DNA from: Carnegiea gigantea
Lineage: Eukaryota > Streptophyta > Magnoliopsida > Caryophyllales > Cactaceae
DNA length: 64,000 nucleotides
Assembly: GCA_029747015.1 (NCBI GenBank)
Contig: JAKOGI010002417.1
Span: 7,501 to 71,500, forward strand
Reading direction: 5' to 3'
Positions 1 through 11,370 of the stretch are shown in pieces. A model generated the notes under the pieces. That model had not been told where the DNA came from and searched no databases. It saw only the letters and a program-made list of their open reading frames with translations. The translations under genes were made by a program, and so were the position numbers. Position 1 is the stretch's first letter. Every line of letters begins with the position of its first letter.

Positions 1-1012
1 CAAACAACTATTAGCCATTTGCTATTAGCTATTTGTATTAGGTATTAGCTACTATTCGAATTAGTTGTTCTCAGAAAGAGAGTTTTGTTAAATTAGCTGT
101 TTCTCAAAAGAATATTCAGTAAAATTTCATTTATGACATTCTCTCTAAATCAATATTTAATTGAACATGATTTTTCAATTATGAGTCAGTTAATTTTCTT
201 TTCAAAATAATTAAATTAGTTACATACGTATAAATCAGCTTCATCAATAAAACCTTAATTTATTATTAATTTTATATAACTTGTATTCATTATTTATGTT
301 ATTTTCTTTCAATTTGCATATATTATGTGATACCTATGCCTTATAACTCTACTTTGTAATTTATTAAATTGTTTATTGTAAATTGAAATTTATATGAGTT
401 TTAATCACTTGACCTTCACTAGATTTAATGACTGAAATTAAAGTACCTAATATTGTAAGCGGAGAACTAGCCCCATATGGGAACTCCATTAAACAAGAAA
501 CATCAAGAGTTAAACCATCCATTCATTTCATCACACTCCACAGCAAAAGTACATAATTTACAATAGCCACTGGCCACTGACAAATACATATTTATATATA
601 AGAATATTTCTTTGCCGAAATGCAGTTTTTCATAACAAAAAATAATGTTTTAGTAATTCTTCTTCCTCAAATGTCGAGACAAATAACTCAATGCAATAAA
701 AAATCAAGACAATGAAGTTTTTGGAATCATGATCAAAACCATGGCTAGTTTTTTCTTGGTGTCATGTGATTGCAATTTTAACAGGACAAATCATCCATTT
801 ACATTCAAATGAACATGATAGAACAAGAAAAGAAGGTGATAATTAGAAATAAATGAACAAATAAAAATTGAAGGCATCAACAGATGAACAAACAAGGGGA
901 TGGTGAAAGGATAAGAACTGAGATTAAGCATAAAGTAGCAGCAAGAGGGTTTATCTATAATGGGAGCGTAATTTCTTTAAACTATTGGGTAATTTACTAA
1001 TTGCCACAAAAA
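1..1012. other. AT-rich non-coding DNA
   Basis: No gene is supported here. The first 55 bases contain repeated AGCTATT/TAGCTA words of the kind found at the ends of plant MITEs, so the window may begin inside the end of a small DNA transposon whose other end is not visible. The rest is AT-rich sequence without coding signal. Confidence 0.5.
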
Positions 1013-1101
1013 GGTGTTTGCAAAAGCCTAATAGAAAAAGTTGTTTGAAAAAGAGTTGTTTGGACCAAAATAGCTCTTGGAAAAAACTCTTTAGCAAATA
1101 T
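1013..1101. repeat. Left half of a MITE-like repeat split by the copia tandem
   Basis: The sequence starts GTGTTTGCAAAAGC and contains AAAAAGTTGTTTG. The right half, directly after the retroelement (10026 to about 10115), ends in CAACCAAACAC, whose reverse complement starts GTGTTTGGTTG and also leads into AAAAAAGTTATTTG. The two halves therefore look like degenerate inverted ends of one small DNA element that served as the insertion target. Similarity is partial and no TSD for the small element was identified, so this is inference. Confidence 0.35.
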
Positions 1102-1433
1102 TATTAGAATGCCTTGAATCTGTTTTTAGCCCCCTTTTGCAGACCTAGCACGGTGGTCTCGTTGACCGGTCAGCGAGTCGGGGTCCAGGGGCGACGCGCC
1201 CTAGTTTGGGGATTCAGGGGCAACGCCCCCGAAACTGACGGCGTACGTGATGTATGGATTAGGGTTAGCTCTAAATCTAAACACTATATATGTAATGCGT
1301 ATCTCTGTATCCCCATATTAATAAAACTATCCTCTCTTTTGTCTGTGGACGTAGCTAACATATTGTTAGTGAATCACGTTAAATCTGTGTGTGTTTGTCA
1401 ATTTGTTCATACTTTCTCGCATCCATTATAACA
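1102..1433 (+). repeat. LTR1 (5' LTR, long form, 332 bp)
   Basis: Starts TATTAGAATGCC (TG decayed to TA; the other copies start TGTTAGAATGCC) and ends CATTATAACA. It carries about 121 bp (within 1161-1290) missing from LTR2 and LTR3. That extra part is GC-rich, with GGGGCAACGCCCCC-type inverted words, and ends in a TATA-like CACTATATATG at about 1282-1292. An AATAAA signal follows near 1318. Confidence 0.9.
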
Positions 1434-1436
1434 AAC

Positions 1437-1448
1437 TGGTATGACAAC
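1437..1448 (+). other. Primer-binding site of body 1 (decayed)
   Basis: TGGTATGACAAC lies three bases after LTR1. It corresponds to TGGTATCACAGC at 5731-5742 after LTR2 and to the plant copia consensus TGGTATCAGAGC, complementary to the 3' end of initiator methionine tRNA. Confidence 0.8.
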
Positions 1449-1477
1449 ATCAGGGTTTTCGAATTCTGGTGAGAAAG

Positions 1478-2215
1478 ATGTCCACTTTGAATGTAAAAAT
1501 TGACAAATTTATTGGGAGGAACAGTTTTAGTCTATAGCAGATCAAGATGTGAGCCCTGTTGAAGCAACAAGGGTTATGGGCACCGCTGGCAAAGAAAGAT
1601 GCAGGCGCCGACACCCCTGAGATGGCCAGTCTAGAGGAAAAAGCACACGCGATGATCATGCTGTGTTTTGCAGATGATATCATCACTGAAATCGCAGACC
1701 AGGATACTGCTGCTGGGCTGTGGTTAAAGCTTGAGAGTCTATACATGGCGAAGTCTTTAACCAACAAGTTTCTCTTGAAGCAACGTCTGTTTGGTCTGCG
1801 AATGCAGGAAGGTATGTCTTTGAGAGATCACTTAGATCAATTAAACACAATCCTATTAGACTTGCGTAATATTGAGGTCAAAATTGAAGATGAGGATGCT
1901 GCCCTAATTCTATTGGTATCTCTCCCACCCTCATATGAAAATTTTGTGTAATGTTTTATTGTTGGGAAAGATACTGTGTCTCTGGAAGAGGTTAGATCAT
2001 CTCTTCATAGCAGAGAACTACGTCATAAGGCGGTTGGTGCAGGTGGTGCTGGTATCGAGGCTGTTGGGTTGATAGGAAGTGGGGGTAAAAGACCTAGGAA
2101 TCCGGGGAAGAAGAAATCAAAGCCGTCGGGTTCTAAGGGTCCTAAACCTGGTGATATCTATAACTACTGTAAGGAGATGGGACACTGGAAAAATTAGTGC
2201 CCTAAAAAGAAGAGG
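1478..2215 (+). pseudogene. gag: copia gag, body 1 (broken)
   Basis: Gag packages the element RNA into cytoplasmic particles. The likely original start is the ATG at 1478, in frame with the long open stretch 1559-1951 and aligned with the ATG of body 2 at 5772. The central part matches the copia gag (UBN2-type) family, with the recognisable stretch SLTNKFLLKQRLFGLRM. A premature TAA ends the frame at 1949-1951 where body 2 has CAA. The CCHC zinc knuckle near 2155-2205 is damaged: its first cysteine is tyrosine (TAT for TGT) and a TAG follows the histidine. It cannot yield functional gag. Confidence 0.85.
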
Positions 2216-2299
2216 CAGCAACAACAACAGGTGAAACAAGCAGGTACTGCTGCTGTCGCAGAAGGTGACAGTAAATCCGAAGAAGATATAGCCCTAGTC

Positions 2300-5200
2300 G
2301 CTGATGAACCTATGCATCATACTGATGTGTGGATCCTAGATTTAGGGGCATCTTACCATACATGTCCACATAGAGAATGGTTTATCACTTGCGAGTAGGT
2401 GACTGGAGGCAATATTTCTATGGCTAACAGTGCTGTTTGCAGAGTGGTTGGAATTGGTTCTATACAGATACAGACACATAATGGTAAATTCTGTACGTTG
2501 AACAATGTCAGGCATGTTCCACATATGACAAAGAATCTAATATCATTGAGTTTGTTGGACACGAAATGATTCAGTTTTCAAGGTGAAGGAGGAGTTCTGT
2601 ATGTCTGCAAGGGTTCAGACAGGGTTCTGAAGGGTGTCAAGTGAGGTGCTTTGTATATACTGCAAGGCACTACGTTATCTGTTTCAGCTACTGTTGCATC
2701 TTCAGAAGTTCACAAGGACGATATGACCAAATTATAGCACATGAGACTTGGTCATATGAGTGAAAGAGGGATGCAAATTTTGGCAAAGAGTGATCTCCTC
2801 TGTGGTCACAAGGTGGTAACGGATCTTGGGTTCTGTGAGCATTGTGTTTTTGGAAAGCTACATCATACCAGGTTTCCAAAAGCAATTCACACAATAAAAG
2901 GTGCGCTTGATTATATTCATTCGGATTGTTGGGGCCCCTCTCATGTTGAATCTTTTGGGGGTCATAGGTACTTGCTGTCAATTATTGATGATTATTCCAG
3001 AATGTCTTGGGTGTTTATGATGAAACACAAAAGTGAAGCTTTCAACAACTTCAAGCAGTGGAAGACATTAGTGGAAAATCAAACTGGGAAGAAGATCAAG
3101 CGGCTACGTATTGACAATGGGCTGGAATTCTGTTCATCTGAGTTTGATGAGTTCTGTCATAGTGAAGGGATTGCTAGATATCGCACGGTCAGGGATACAC
3201 TACAGCAGAATGGTGTCGCAGAACATCTGAATCAAACACCTCTGGAGAGAGCTAGGTGCATGCTCTCTAATGTTGGTTTGGTTAGAAGGTTTTAGGCAGA
3301 AGCGGTTAATACAGCGTGCTATTTGATCAATCGTGGACCTCACATAGGTATACATCTCAAAACTCCATGTAAGATGTGGTGTGGTAAACCTGCAGATTGC
3401 TCAAATCTGAATGTTTTTGGTTGCCCTATTTATTACCATATAAATCAGGGTAAATTAGAACCTCGAGCTAGGAAGGGAGTATTTTTGGGCTACGGGAATG
3501 GAGTGAAAGGCTACGGAATATGGTCTCCATCAGAAAATAGGGTTATTATCAGTAGAAATGTGGTTTTTGATGAAAATTCTATGTTTAACCCTACTGTGAA
3601 GTCTATTATTGCGTAAGAAACTGGTAGTGTTGAGAAATAGGTGGAGCACCAAGTCACTCATGATGAGAGTGAACCACAATAGGAAGAAGCTCAACATTCT
3701 TGTGCAGAACCTGAGCCCACACCGCTAGGTAATCCATATAGCTTAGCTCTTGGTCGCTCTTGGAGGGCTAATTTCGAGAAGCCTCCTACGAAATACGGTT
3801 TTGAGGATATGGTGGCTTACGCACTATAGGTTGCTGAAGAGGTGGATCCTCACGAGCCGTCCACCTATAAAGAAGCAGTCACGTATTCCGAGTCTACCCA
3901 ATGGATTGTAGTAATGGGAGATGAGATGGAGTCACTTCAAAAGAATAAGACTTGGGAACTAGTTAAATGACCGTTGGACAGAAAAATGATCACCTGCAAA
4001 TGGGTTTTTAAGAAGAAGGAAGGGATATCACCTACTGAGGGCATCAAATACAAAGCTCGAGTGGTTGCAAGAGGGTTCAGTCAGGAGAAGCGAGTAGGCC
4101 ATACTGAGATTTTCTCACTCGCAGCCAGACATACTTTCATCAGAGTACTATTAGCAATGGTGGCACATCAGGGTCTTGAGCTTGAGCAACTAGATGTGAA
4201 GATAACTTTCTTACATGGAGAGCGGGAAGAAGATATATACATGGCTTAGTCAGATGGTTTCCAAGTTCCTGGGAAACAAGAATATGTCTGTCATCTAAAA
4301 AAGTCCTTCTATGGACTAAAGCAGTCACCTAGCCAGTGGTACAAGAGGTTTGACGCCTACATGATACAGCTCGGGTATGACAGGAGTCCATATGACTGTT
4401 GTGTACATCACAACAGGGCAACAAATGCTTCGTTTATCTATTTGGTGCTATATGTTGATGATATGCTGATAGCTGCAGCGTAAAAATTTGATGTTCAGAA
4501 ACTGAAAGGTCTCCTAAGTGCTGAGTTCGAGATGAAGGATCTGGGTCCAGCAAAGAATATATTAGGTATGGAGATCTATAGGGATAGAAGTCAGAAGAAG
4601 CTTTTCTTATCACAGAAGGGCTATATTCAGAAGATATTATCAAGATTCGGCATGTCTATAGCAAAACCTATAAATACTCCAAGTGCTGCAAATGCCCACC
4701 TATCTATTGCATTTGCTCCTAAAACTGCTGAAGAAAAGGAATACATGTCTCGAGTTCCTTATGCCAGTGTAGTAGGGAGTTTGATGTATGCGATGGTCTG
4801 TACAAGATCTGACCTTGCACACGCTGTTAGTGTTGTCAGTAGGTTCATGGGAGAACCTAGTAAGGAGCATTGGCAAGCTGTGAAGAGGATTTTTCGCTAT
4901 CTAAGAGGGACGTCTGATGTTGGTCTCAGCTATGGAGGTGATACCCAGTGCTTGGTGACAAGTTATTCAGATTCTGATTATGCTGGAGATGTGGACAGCA
5001 GGAGATCAATGACTGGTTATGTCTTCACTCTTGAAGGTTCTGTTGTAAGCTGGAAGGCAACTTTATAGCCCACGGTTACTTTGTCTACTACGGAAGCAGA
5101 GTACATGGCACTGGCAGCAGCAGCCAAGGAGGGAATTTGGTGAAAAGGACTAGTCAGTGATTTTGGTCTACCCCATGCTCAGGCTATCATATACTATGAT

Positions 5201-5410
5201 AGCTTGAGTGCAATATGTTTAGCAAAGGATCAGGTTCATCATGAGAGGACCAAACACATTGATGTTCGATATCATTTCCTGAGAAGTGAAAAGAGAATTC
5301 AAGTGAAGAAAGTCAGTACTGCTAATAATCCTACCGATATGTTCACTAAGCTGGTTCTAGCTAGCAAGTTCTAACATTGTTTGGACTTGTTAAATGTTGG
5401 AAGCTGTTAA
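2300..5410 (+). pseudogene. pol: copia pol, body 1 (broken)
   Basis: Domains in order: aspartic protease (about 2315-2480), GAG-pre-integrase HHCC region (about 2730-2880), integrase core (about 2900-3300), reverse transcriptase (about 3970-4560) and RNase H (about 4880-5400). Visible landmarks are LGHMSERGMQ, HSDCWGP and RIDNGLEF of the integrase, the RT motif YVDDM near 4452, and the RNase H words SDSDYAGD and TEAEYMA. The frame is interrupted by more than ten stops, and the protease active site reads D-L-G instead of D-S-G (TTA for TCA). The terminal TAA is at 5408-5410. It encodes nothing full length. Confidence 0.9.
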
Positions 5411-5504
5411 TTTGCCTCTTGGAGAGGGAAAAAAAAAAAACTGAGGCAGAAGAGATCTTGCACTGTTATGGTGCATTTATTGTTGCTATGAGAGGATTCA
5501 AGTC

Positions 5505-5516
5505 AAGGTGAAGATT
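5505..5516 (+). other. Polypurine tract before LTR2
   Basis: AAGGTGAAGATT directly precedes the TG of LTR2. The same sequence occurs at 9798-9809 before LTR3. This is the plus-strand priming site expected in a copia element. Confidence 0.75.
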
Positions 5517-5727
5517 TGTTAGAATGCCTTGAATATGTTTTTAGCCCCCTTTTGTAGACCTAGTACGGTGGTCTCACTAACACATGTAATGCGTATCTCC
5601 ATATTCCTATATCAATAAAACTATCCTCTCTTCTGCCTGTGGACGTAGCTAACACATTGTTAGTGAACTACGTTAAATCTGTGTGTGCTTATCAATTTGT
5701 TCATACTTTCTCGCATCCGTTATAACA
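5517..5727 (+). repeat. LTR2 (middle LTR, short form, 211 bp)
   Basis: Runs from TGTTAGAATGCC to CGTTATAACA. It serves as 3' LTR of body 1 and 5' LTR of body 2. It lacks the GC-rich and TATA-containing 121 bp of LTR1 and has the same length as LTR3, from which it differs at roughly 14 positions by eye. Confidence 0.92.
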
Positions 5728-5730
5728 AAC

Positions 5731-5742
5731 TGGTATCACAGC
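5731..5742 (+). other. Primer-binding site of body 2
   Basis: TGGTATCACAGC lies three bases after LTR2. It differs by one base from the initiator-Met-tRNA type site TGGTATCAGAGC. Confidence 0.85.
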
Positions 5743-5771
5743 GTTAGGGTTTTCGAATTCTGGTGAGAAAG

Positions 5772-6510
5772 ATGTCCGCTTTGAACGTAAAAATTGACAA
5801 ATTTATGAGGAGGAACAGTTTTAGTCTATGGTAGATCAAGATGCGAGCCCCGTTGAAGGAACAAGGGTTATGGGTGCCGCTGGCAAAGAAAGATGTAGGC
5901 GCCGACACCGTTGAGATGCCCAGTCTAGAGGAAAAGGCACACGCAATGATCATGCTATGTCTTGCAGATGATATCATTACTGAAATCGCAGGCCAGGATA
6001 TTGCTGCTGGGCTGTGGTTAAAGCTTGAGAGTCTATACATGATGAAGTCTTTAACCAACAAGTTGCTCTTGAAGCAGCGTCTGTTTGGTCTGCGAATGCA
6101 GGAAGGTATGTGTTTGAGAGATCACTTAGATCAGTTAAACATAATCCTATTAGACTTGCGCAATATTGAGGTCAAAATTGAAGATGAAGATGCTGCCCTA
6201 ATTCTGTTACTATCTCTCCCACCCTCATATGAAAATTTTGTGCAATCTTTTATTGTTGGGAAAGATACTGTGTCTCTGGAAGAGGTTAGATCATCTCTTC
6301 ATAGCAGAGAACTGCGTCATAAGGCGGGTGGTACAGGTGGTGCTGGTATCGAGGTTGTTGGGTTGATAGCCAGTGGAGGTAAAAGACCTGGGAATCCAAG
6401 GGAGAAGAAATCGAAGCCGTCGGGTTCTAAGGGTCCTAAACCTAGTGATATCTGTAACTACTGTAAGGAGACGGGACACTAAAAAAATCAGTGCCCTAAA
6501 AAGAAGAGGC
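5772..6510 (+). pseudogene. gag: copia gag, body 2 (broken)
   Basis: Same protein as body 1 gag but better preserved: the stretch from 5841 to 6482 is open for 213 codons and reaches the zinc knuckle. The inferred start is the ATG at 5772, in frame, with one TAG shortly after (TGG TAG where body 1 has TAG CAG, implying an original TGG CAG). The knuckle reads C-N-Y-C-K-E-T-G-H, then a stop where a tryptophan codon stood (TAA for TGG), then K-N-Q-C. All four zinc ligands are still coded, unlike body 1. A further CAA-to-TAA change is near 6531. Confidence 0.86.
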
Positions 6511-6589
6511 AGCAACAACAACAGGTGAAATAAGCGGGTACTGCAGCTATCGCAGAAGGTGACAGTAGATCCGAAAAAGATATAGCCTT

Positions 6590-9500
6590 AGTTTCTGATG
6601 AACCTATGCATCATACTGATGTGTGGATCCTAGATTCAGGGGCATCTTACCATATATGTCCGCGTAGAGAATGGTTTATCACTTACGAGCAGGTGACTGG
6701 AGGCAATATTTCTATGGCTAACAGTGCTGTTTGCAGAGTGGATGGAATTGGTTTTATACAGATACGAACAAATAATGGTAAATTCTATACGTTAAACAAT
6801 GTCAGGCATGTTCCACGTATGACAAAGAATCTAATATCATTGAGTCTGTTGGACAAGAAACGATTCAGTTTTCAAGGTGAAGGAGGAGTTTTGTATGTCT
6901 GTAAGGGTTCAAATAGGGTTCTGAAGGGTGTCAAGCGAGGTACTTTGTATATACTGCAAGGCACTACGTTATCTGTTTCAGCTGCTGTTGCATCTTCAGA
7001 AGTTCACAAGGACGATATGACCAAATTATGGCACATGAGACTTGGTCATATGAGTGAAAGAGGGATGCAAATTTTAGCAAAGAGTGATCTCCTCTGTGGT
7101 CACAAGGTGGTAACGGATCTTGGGTTCTGTGAGCATTGTGTTTTTGGAAAGCTACATCATACCAAGTTTCCAAAAGCAATTCACACAACAAAAGGTGCGC
7201 TTGATTATATTCATTCGGATTGTTAGGGCCCCTCTCGTGTTGAATCTTTGGGGGGTCATAGGTACTTGCTGTCAATTATTGATGATTATTCTGGAATGTC
7301 TTGGGTGTTTATGATGAAACACAAAAGTGAAGCTTTCAACAACTTCAAGCAGTGAAAGACATTAGTGGAAAATCAAACTGGGAAGAAGATCAAGCGACTG
7401 CGCACTGACAATGAGCTGGAATTCTGTTCATCTGAGTTTGATAAGTTCTGTCATAGTGAAGGGATTGCTAGACATTGCAAGGTCAGGGATACACCACAGC
7501 AGAATGGCATCGCAGAACGTCTGAATCAAACACTTTTGGAGAGAGCTAGGTGCATGCTCTCTAATGCTAGTTTGGCTGGAAGGTTTTGGGCAGAAGCGGT
7601 TAATACAGCATGCTATTTGATCAATCGTGGGCCTCACACAGGTATATATCTCAAAACTCCATATGAGATGCAGTCTAGTAAACCTGCAGATTACTCAAAT
7701 CTGAAAGTTTTTGGTTGCACTGTTTATTATCATATAAATGAGGGTAAATTGGAACCTCGAGCTAGGAAGGGAGTATTTTTGGGCTAGGGGCATTGGGTGG
7801 AAGGTTACAGAATCTGGTCTCCATCAGAAAATAGGGTTATTATCAGTAGAAATGTGATTTTTTATGAAAATTCTATGTTTAACCCTACTGTGAAGTCTAT
7901 TATTGTGTCAGAAATTGGTAGTGTTGAGAAATAGGTGGAGCACCAAGTCACTCATGATGAGAGTGAACCACAATGGGAAGAAGCTCAACATTCTTATGCA
8001 GAACTTGAGCCCGCACCGCTAGCTAATCCATATAGCTTACCTCTTGGTTGCTCTCGGAGGGCTAATTTCGGGAAGCCTCCTACGAAATACGGTTTCGAGG
8101 ATATGGTGGCTTACGCACTACAGGTTGCTGAAGAGGTGGATCCTCACGAGCCGTCCACCTATAAAGAAGCAGTCACATATTCCGAGTCTACCCAATGGAT
8201 TGCAATAATGGGAGATGAGATGGAGACACTTCAAAAGAATAAGACTTGGGAACTAGTGAAACGACCGTTGGACAGAAAAATGATCACCTGCAAATGGGTT
8301 TTTAAGAAGAAGGAAGGGATATCACTTACTGAGGGCATCAAATACAAAGCTCGAGTGGTTATAAGAGGGTTCAATCAGGAGAAGGGAGTAGACTACACTG
8401 AGATTTTCTCACCAGTGGCCAGACATACTTTCATCAGAGTACTATTAGCAATGGTGGCACATCAGGATCTTGAGCTTGAGCAACTAGATGTGAAGACAGC
8501 TTTCTTACATGGAGAGCGGGAAGAAGATATATACATGGCTTAGCCAGATGGTTTTCAAGTTACTGGGAAAGAAGAATATGTCTGTCATATGAAGAAGTCC
8601 TTGTATGGACTAAAGCAGTCACCTAGCCAGTGGTACAAGAGGTTTGACACCTACATGATACAGCTCGGGTATAACAGGAGTCCATATGACTCTTGTGTAT
8701 ATCACAACAAGGCAACAAATGCTTCGTTTATCTATTTGGTGCTATATGTTGATGATATGCTGATAGCGGTAGAGCAAAAATTTGATGTTCAGAAACTGAA
8801 AGGTCTCCTAAGTGCTGAGTTCGAGATGAAGGATCTGGGTCCAGCAAAGAGTATTTTGGGTATGGAGATCTATAGGGATAGAAGTCAGAAGAAGCTTTTC
8901 TTACCACATAAGGGCTATATTCAGAAGATATTGTCATGATTCGGCATGTCTACAACAAAACCTATAGATACTCCAAGTGCTGCAAATGCCCACCTATCTA
9001 TTGCATTTGCTCCTAAAACTGCTGAAGAAAAGGAATACATGTCTCGAGTTCCTTATGCTAGTGCAGTAGGGAGTTTGATGTATGCGATGATCTGTACAAG
9101 ACCTGACCTTGTACACGCTGTTAGTGTTGTCAGTAGGTTCATGGGAGAACCTGGTAAGGAGCATTGGCAAGCTGTGAAGAGGATTTTTCGCTATCTAAGA
9201 GGTACGTCTGATGTTGGTCTCATCTATGGAGGTGATACCCAGTGCTTAGTGACAGGTTATTCAGATTCTGATTATGCTGGAGATGTGGACAGCAGGAGAT
9301 CAATGACTGGTTATGTCTTCACTTTTGGAGGTTCTGTTGTAAGCTAGAAGGCAACTTTGTAGCCCACGGTTACTTTGTCTACTACAGAAGCAGAGTAAAT
9401 GGCACTGACAGCAGCAGCCAAGGAGGGAATCTGGTGAAAAGGACTAGTCAGTGATTTTGGTCTACCCCATGCTCAGGCTATCATATATTGTGATAGCTTG

Positions 9501-9704
9501 AGTGCAATATGTTTAGCAAAGGATCAGGTTCATCATGAGAGGACCAAACACATTGATGTTCGATATCATTTCCTGAGAAGTGAAAAGAGAATTCAAGTGA
9601 AGAAAGTCGGTGCTGCTAATAATCCTGCCGATATGTTCACTGAGCCGGTTCCAGCTAGCAAGTTCCAACATTGTCTGGACTTGTTAAATGTTGGAAGCTA
9701 TTAA
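6590..9704 (+). pseudogene. pol: copia pol, body 2 (broken)
   Basis: The same domain series as body 1 with longer open segments (6606-7226, 7365-7787, 7935-8543, 8589-8939, 8946-9347, 9498-9704). The protease keeps its active site D-S-G-A-S. The integrase shows the first aspartate in HSDC and the final glutamate in the NGIAERLNQT region, but the second-aspartate motif reads TDNELEF instead of TDNGLEF. Reverse transcriptase keeps YVDDM (about 8746-8760) and RNase H keeps SDSDYAGD. Stops at 7224, 7353, 7786, 7932, 8541, 8936, 9345, 9360, about 9396 and 9435 break the frame; four are shared with body 1. The terminal TAA ends at 9704. Confidence 0.9.
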
Positions 9705-9809
9705 TTTGCGTCTTGGAGAGAGGAAAAAAAAAACTGAGGTAGAAGAGGTCTTGCACTGTTATGGTGCATCTATTGTTGCTATGAGAGGATTCAAGTCAAG
9801 GTGAAGATT

Positions 9810-10020
9810 TGTTAGAATGCCTTGAATATGTTTTTAGCCCCCTTTTACCGACCTAACACGGTGGTCTCGCTAACACATGTAATGCGTATCTCTATATTCC
9901 CATATCAATAAAACTATCCTCTTTTCTGTCTGTGGACGCAGCTAACACATTGTTAGTGAACCAGGTTAAATCTGTGTGTGTTTGTCAATTTGTTCATACT
10001 TTCTCGCATCCGTTATAACA
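9810..10020 (+). repeat. LTR3 (3' LTR, short form, 211 bp)
   Basis: Runs from TGTTAGAATGCC to CGTTATAACA, preceded by the polypurine tract 9798-9809 and followed by the TSD AATAT at 10021-10025. It lacks the same 121 bp as LTR2. Confidence 0.93.
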
Positions 10021-10025
10021 AATAT

Positions 10026-10115
10026 CCATTTAGCTATTTTGAAAAGTCAAAACAACTAAAAGCCCCCAAATAACTTTTTTCTCCGCGAACAGCTCATACA
10101 ACCAAACACACGCGT
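10026..10115. repeat. Right half of the split MITE-like repeat
   Basis: Partner of 1013-1101 (described there). It ends AGCTCATACAACCAAACAC. Confidence 0.35.
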
Positions 10116-11370
10116 AACATGAGATTTTCTAAATGATTTTGTAATAGTCTTGTTGAGACACACTGATGAAAATAATTTATAATAAAAGGATTCTAGTAGA
10201 ATTTCCATTATAACAAAGGAAGTGGGCAGAGATTATGTCCGTCAACTTTGAAAAGATACAAACTACTGCAACTAATTTCACCAAAAAAAATTCTTACTTT
10301 TGTAAATTTTATATTGATACATCAATTAAATTAAAAAATTGTAAATTTTTTAAAAACTATTTCAAACGACAACAAATAACAGAATTGATAAACAAGAATA
10401 AGTTAAAATAAGCTAAAATAAGGGAGCATATATAAATGTTATACAATTGCTAGTCTTTACATACATAAATTTAGGGTGCATGTTTTTATCCTTTGTTTGG
10501 ATGATTGGAATTTCACATTTAACGTTATATATCTATACTATTATATAAAAGTAATGTTGTGCTGATGTAGATTTTTCCTGCATTGTAAAAAATTAGAATT
10601 TTTGGGCCACAAATTAATCCTCACTCATAATCACAACCGTTCATATTAAAGTAATCAATTCTGATAAAAGGAAGAGAAAAATAATTAACAAGGAAAATAC
10701 AAACATTAATTATGGAAACATTACTAGGTGTACTTAATTATGTAAAGTGTGAATATCATCCAAGAGTATTGCACAAAGATGTAAAGTTTATACTCTTTTT
10801 TCTTTTGGCAATCATGCAAAGTGTATATTTAATCCAAAGATATTGCATTAAGATGTCGAAATTGCTTCTATATCTTAGGAATTTAAAAGATTTTGTTGTT
10901 ACCTCACCCCACATACCTTAAATTAAATATTATATTTGTGTTAATCTACGAGTGAGTTCACATATCACTCTGATTTTCCAGCAATCAATTTCATCAACGA
11001 AGAATAAAAAGCTAATCATATCTTTTTAAAAAGCAATAGATCGAGATATGGTGAAACCAATTGTGAATTTAGTAAGAATTAACGTAAATAGATTATTCTT
11101 CCATATCTATATTATTTTTAGGAAGAAAACGAAAAATCTTCGTGGATCCTATTCTAGGTCAAAATCTCAAATAGGTTTCAAAAAGAAAGTTCAGGGATTG
11201 ATTAACGTAAAATAGACCCCCAAAAAAAAAAGGTAGACGCATGATGGATCCAATGAGTATATAAATCAGATTTATTACCATAAATTACGTGATTTTTTGC
11301 AGAGCTATATATATAGATGTAAAATCCACCTCCCGGCGACGAAAGTAAAAAGCATAAGAAAAAACTCAAA
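10116..11370. other. AT-rich non-coding DNA upstream of the protease pseudogene
   Basis: No coding signal was found. The last few hundred bases are the natural 5' flank of the aspartic protease remnant: a TATATATA word at about 11308-11315 lies about 60 bases before its ATG and could be the old TATA box. Confidence 0.45.

Larger units (their letters stand above)
1102..10020 (+). mobile_element. Tandem (triple-LTR) Ty1/copia retrotransposon, Tork/Tnt1-like
   Basis: The order is LTR1, body 1, LTR2, body 2, LTR3. Each body has gag, protease, integrase, reverse transcriptase and RNase H in copia order, on the plus strand. The five bases before LTR1 (1097-1101) and after LTR3 (10021-10025) are both AATAT, so the whole tandem sits in one TSD. 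Both bodies are full of stops and share at least four at matching positions (3638/7932, 4247/8541, 5066/9360, 5141/9435). This fits unequal recombination between the LTRs of one already dead element better than two independent insertions. The pol motifs resemble the Tork/Tnt1 branch; the clade name is by recognition only. Confidence 0.93.

Noticed and set aside
1114..1431. A 105-codon frame
   Set aside because: It lies wholly in LTR1 and is absent from the other LTRs; its composition follows the GC-rich block.
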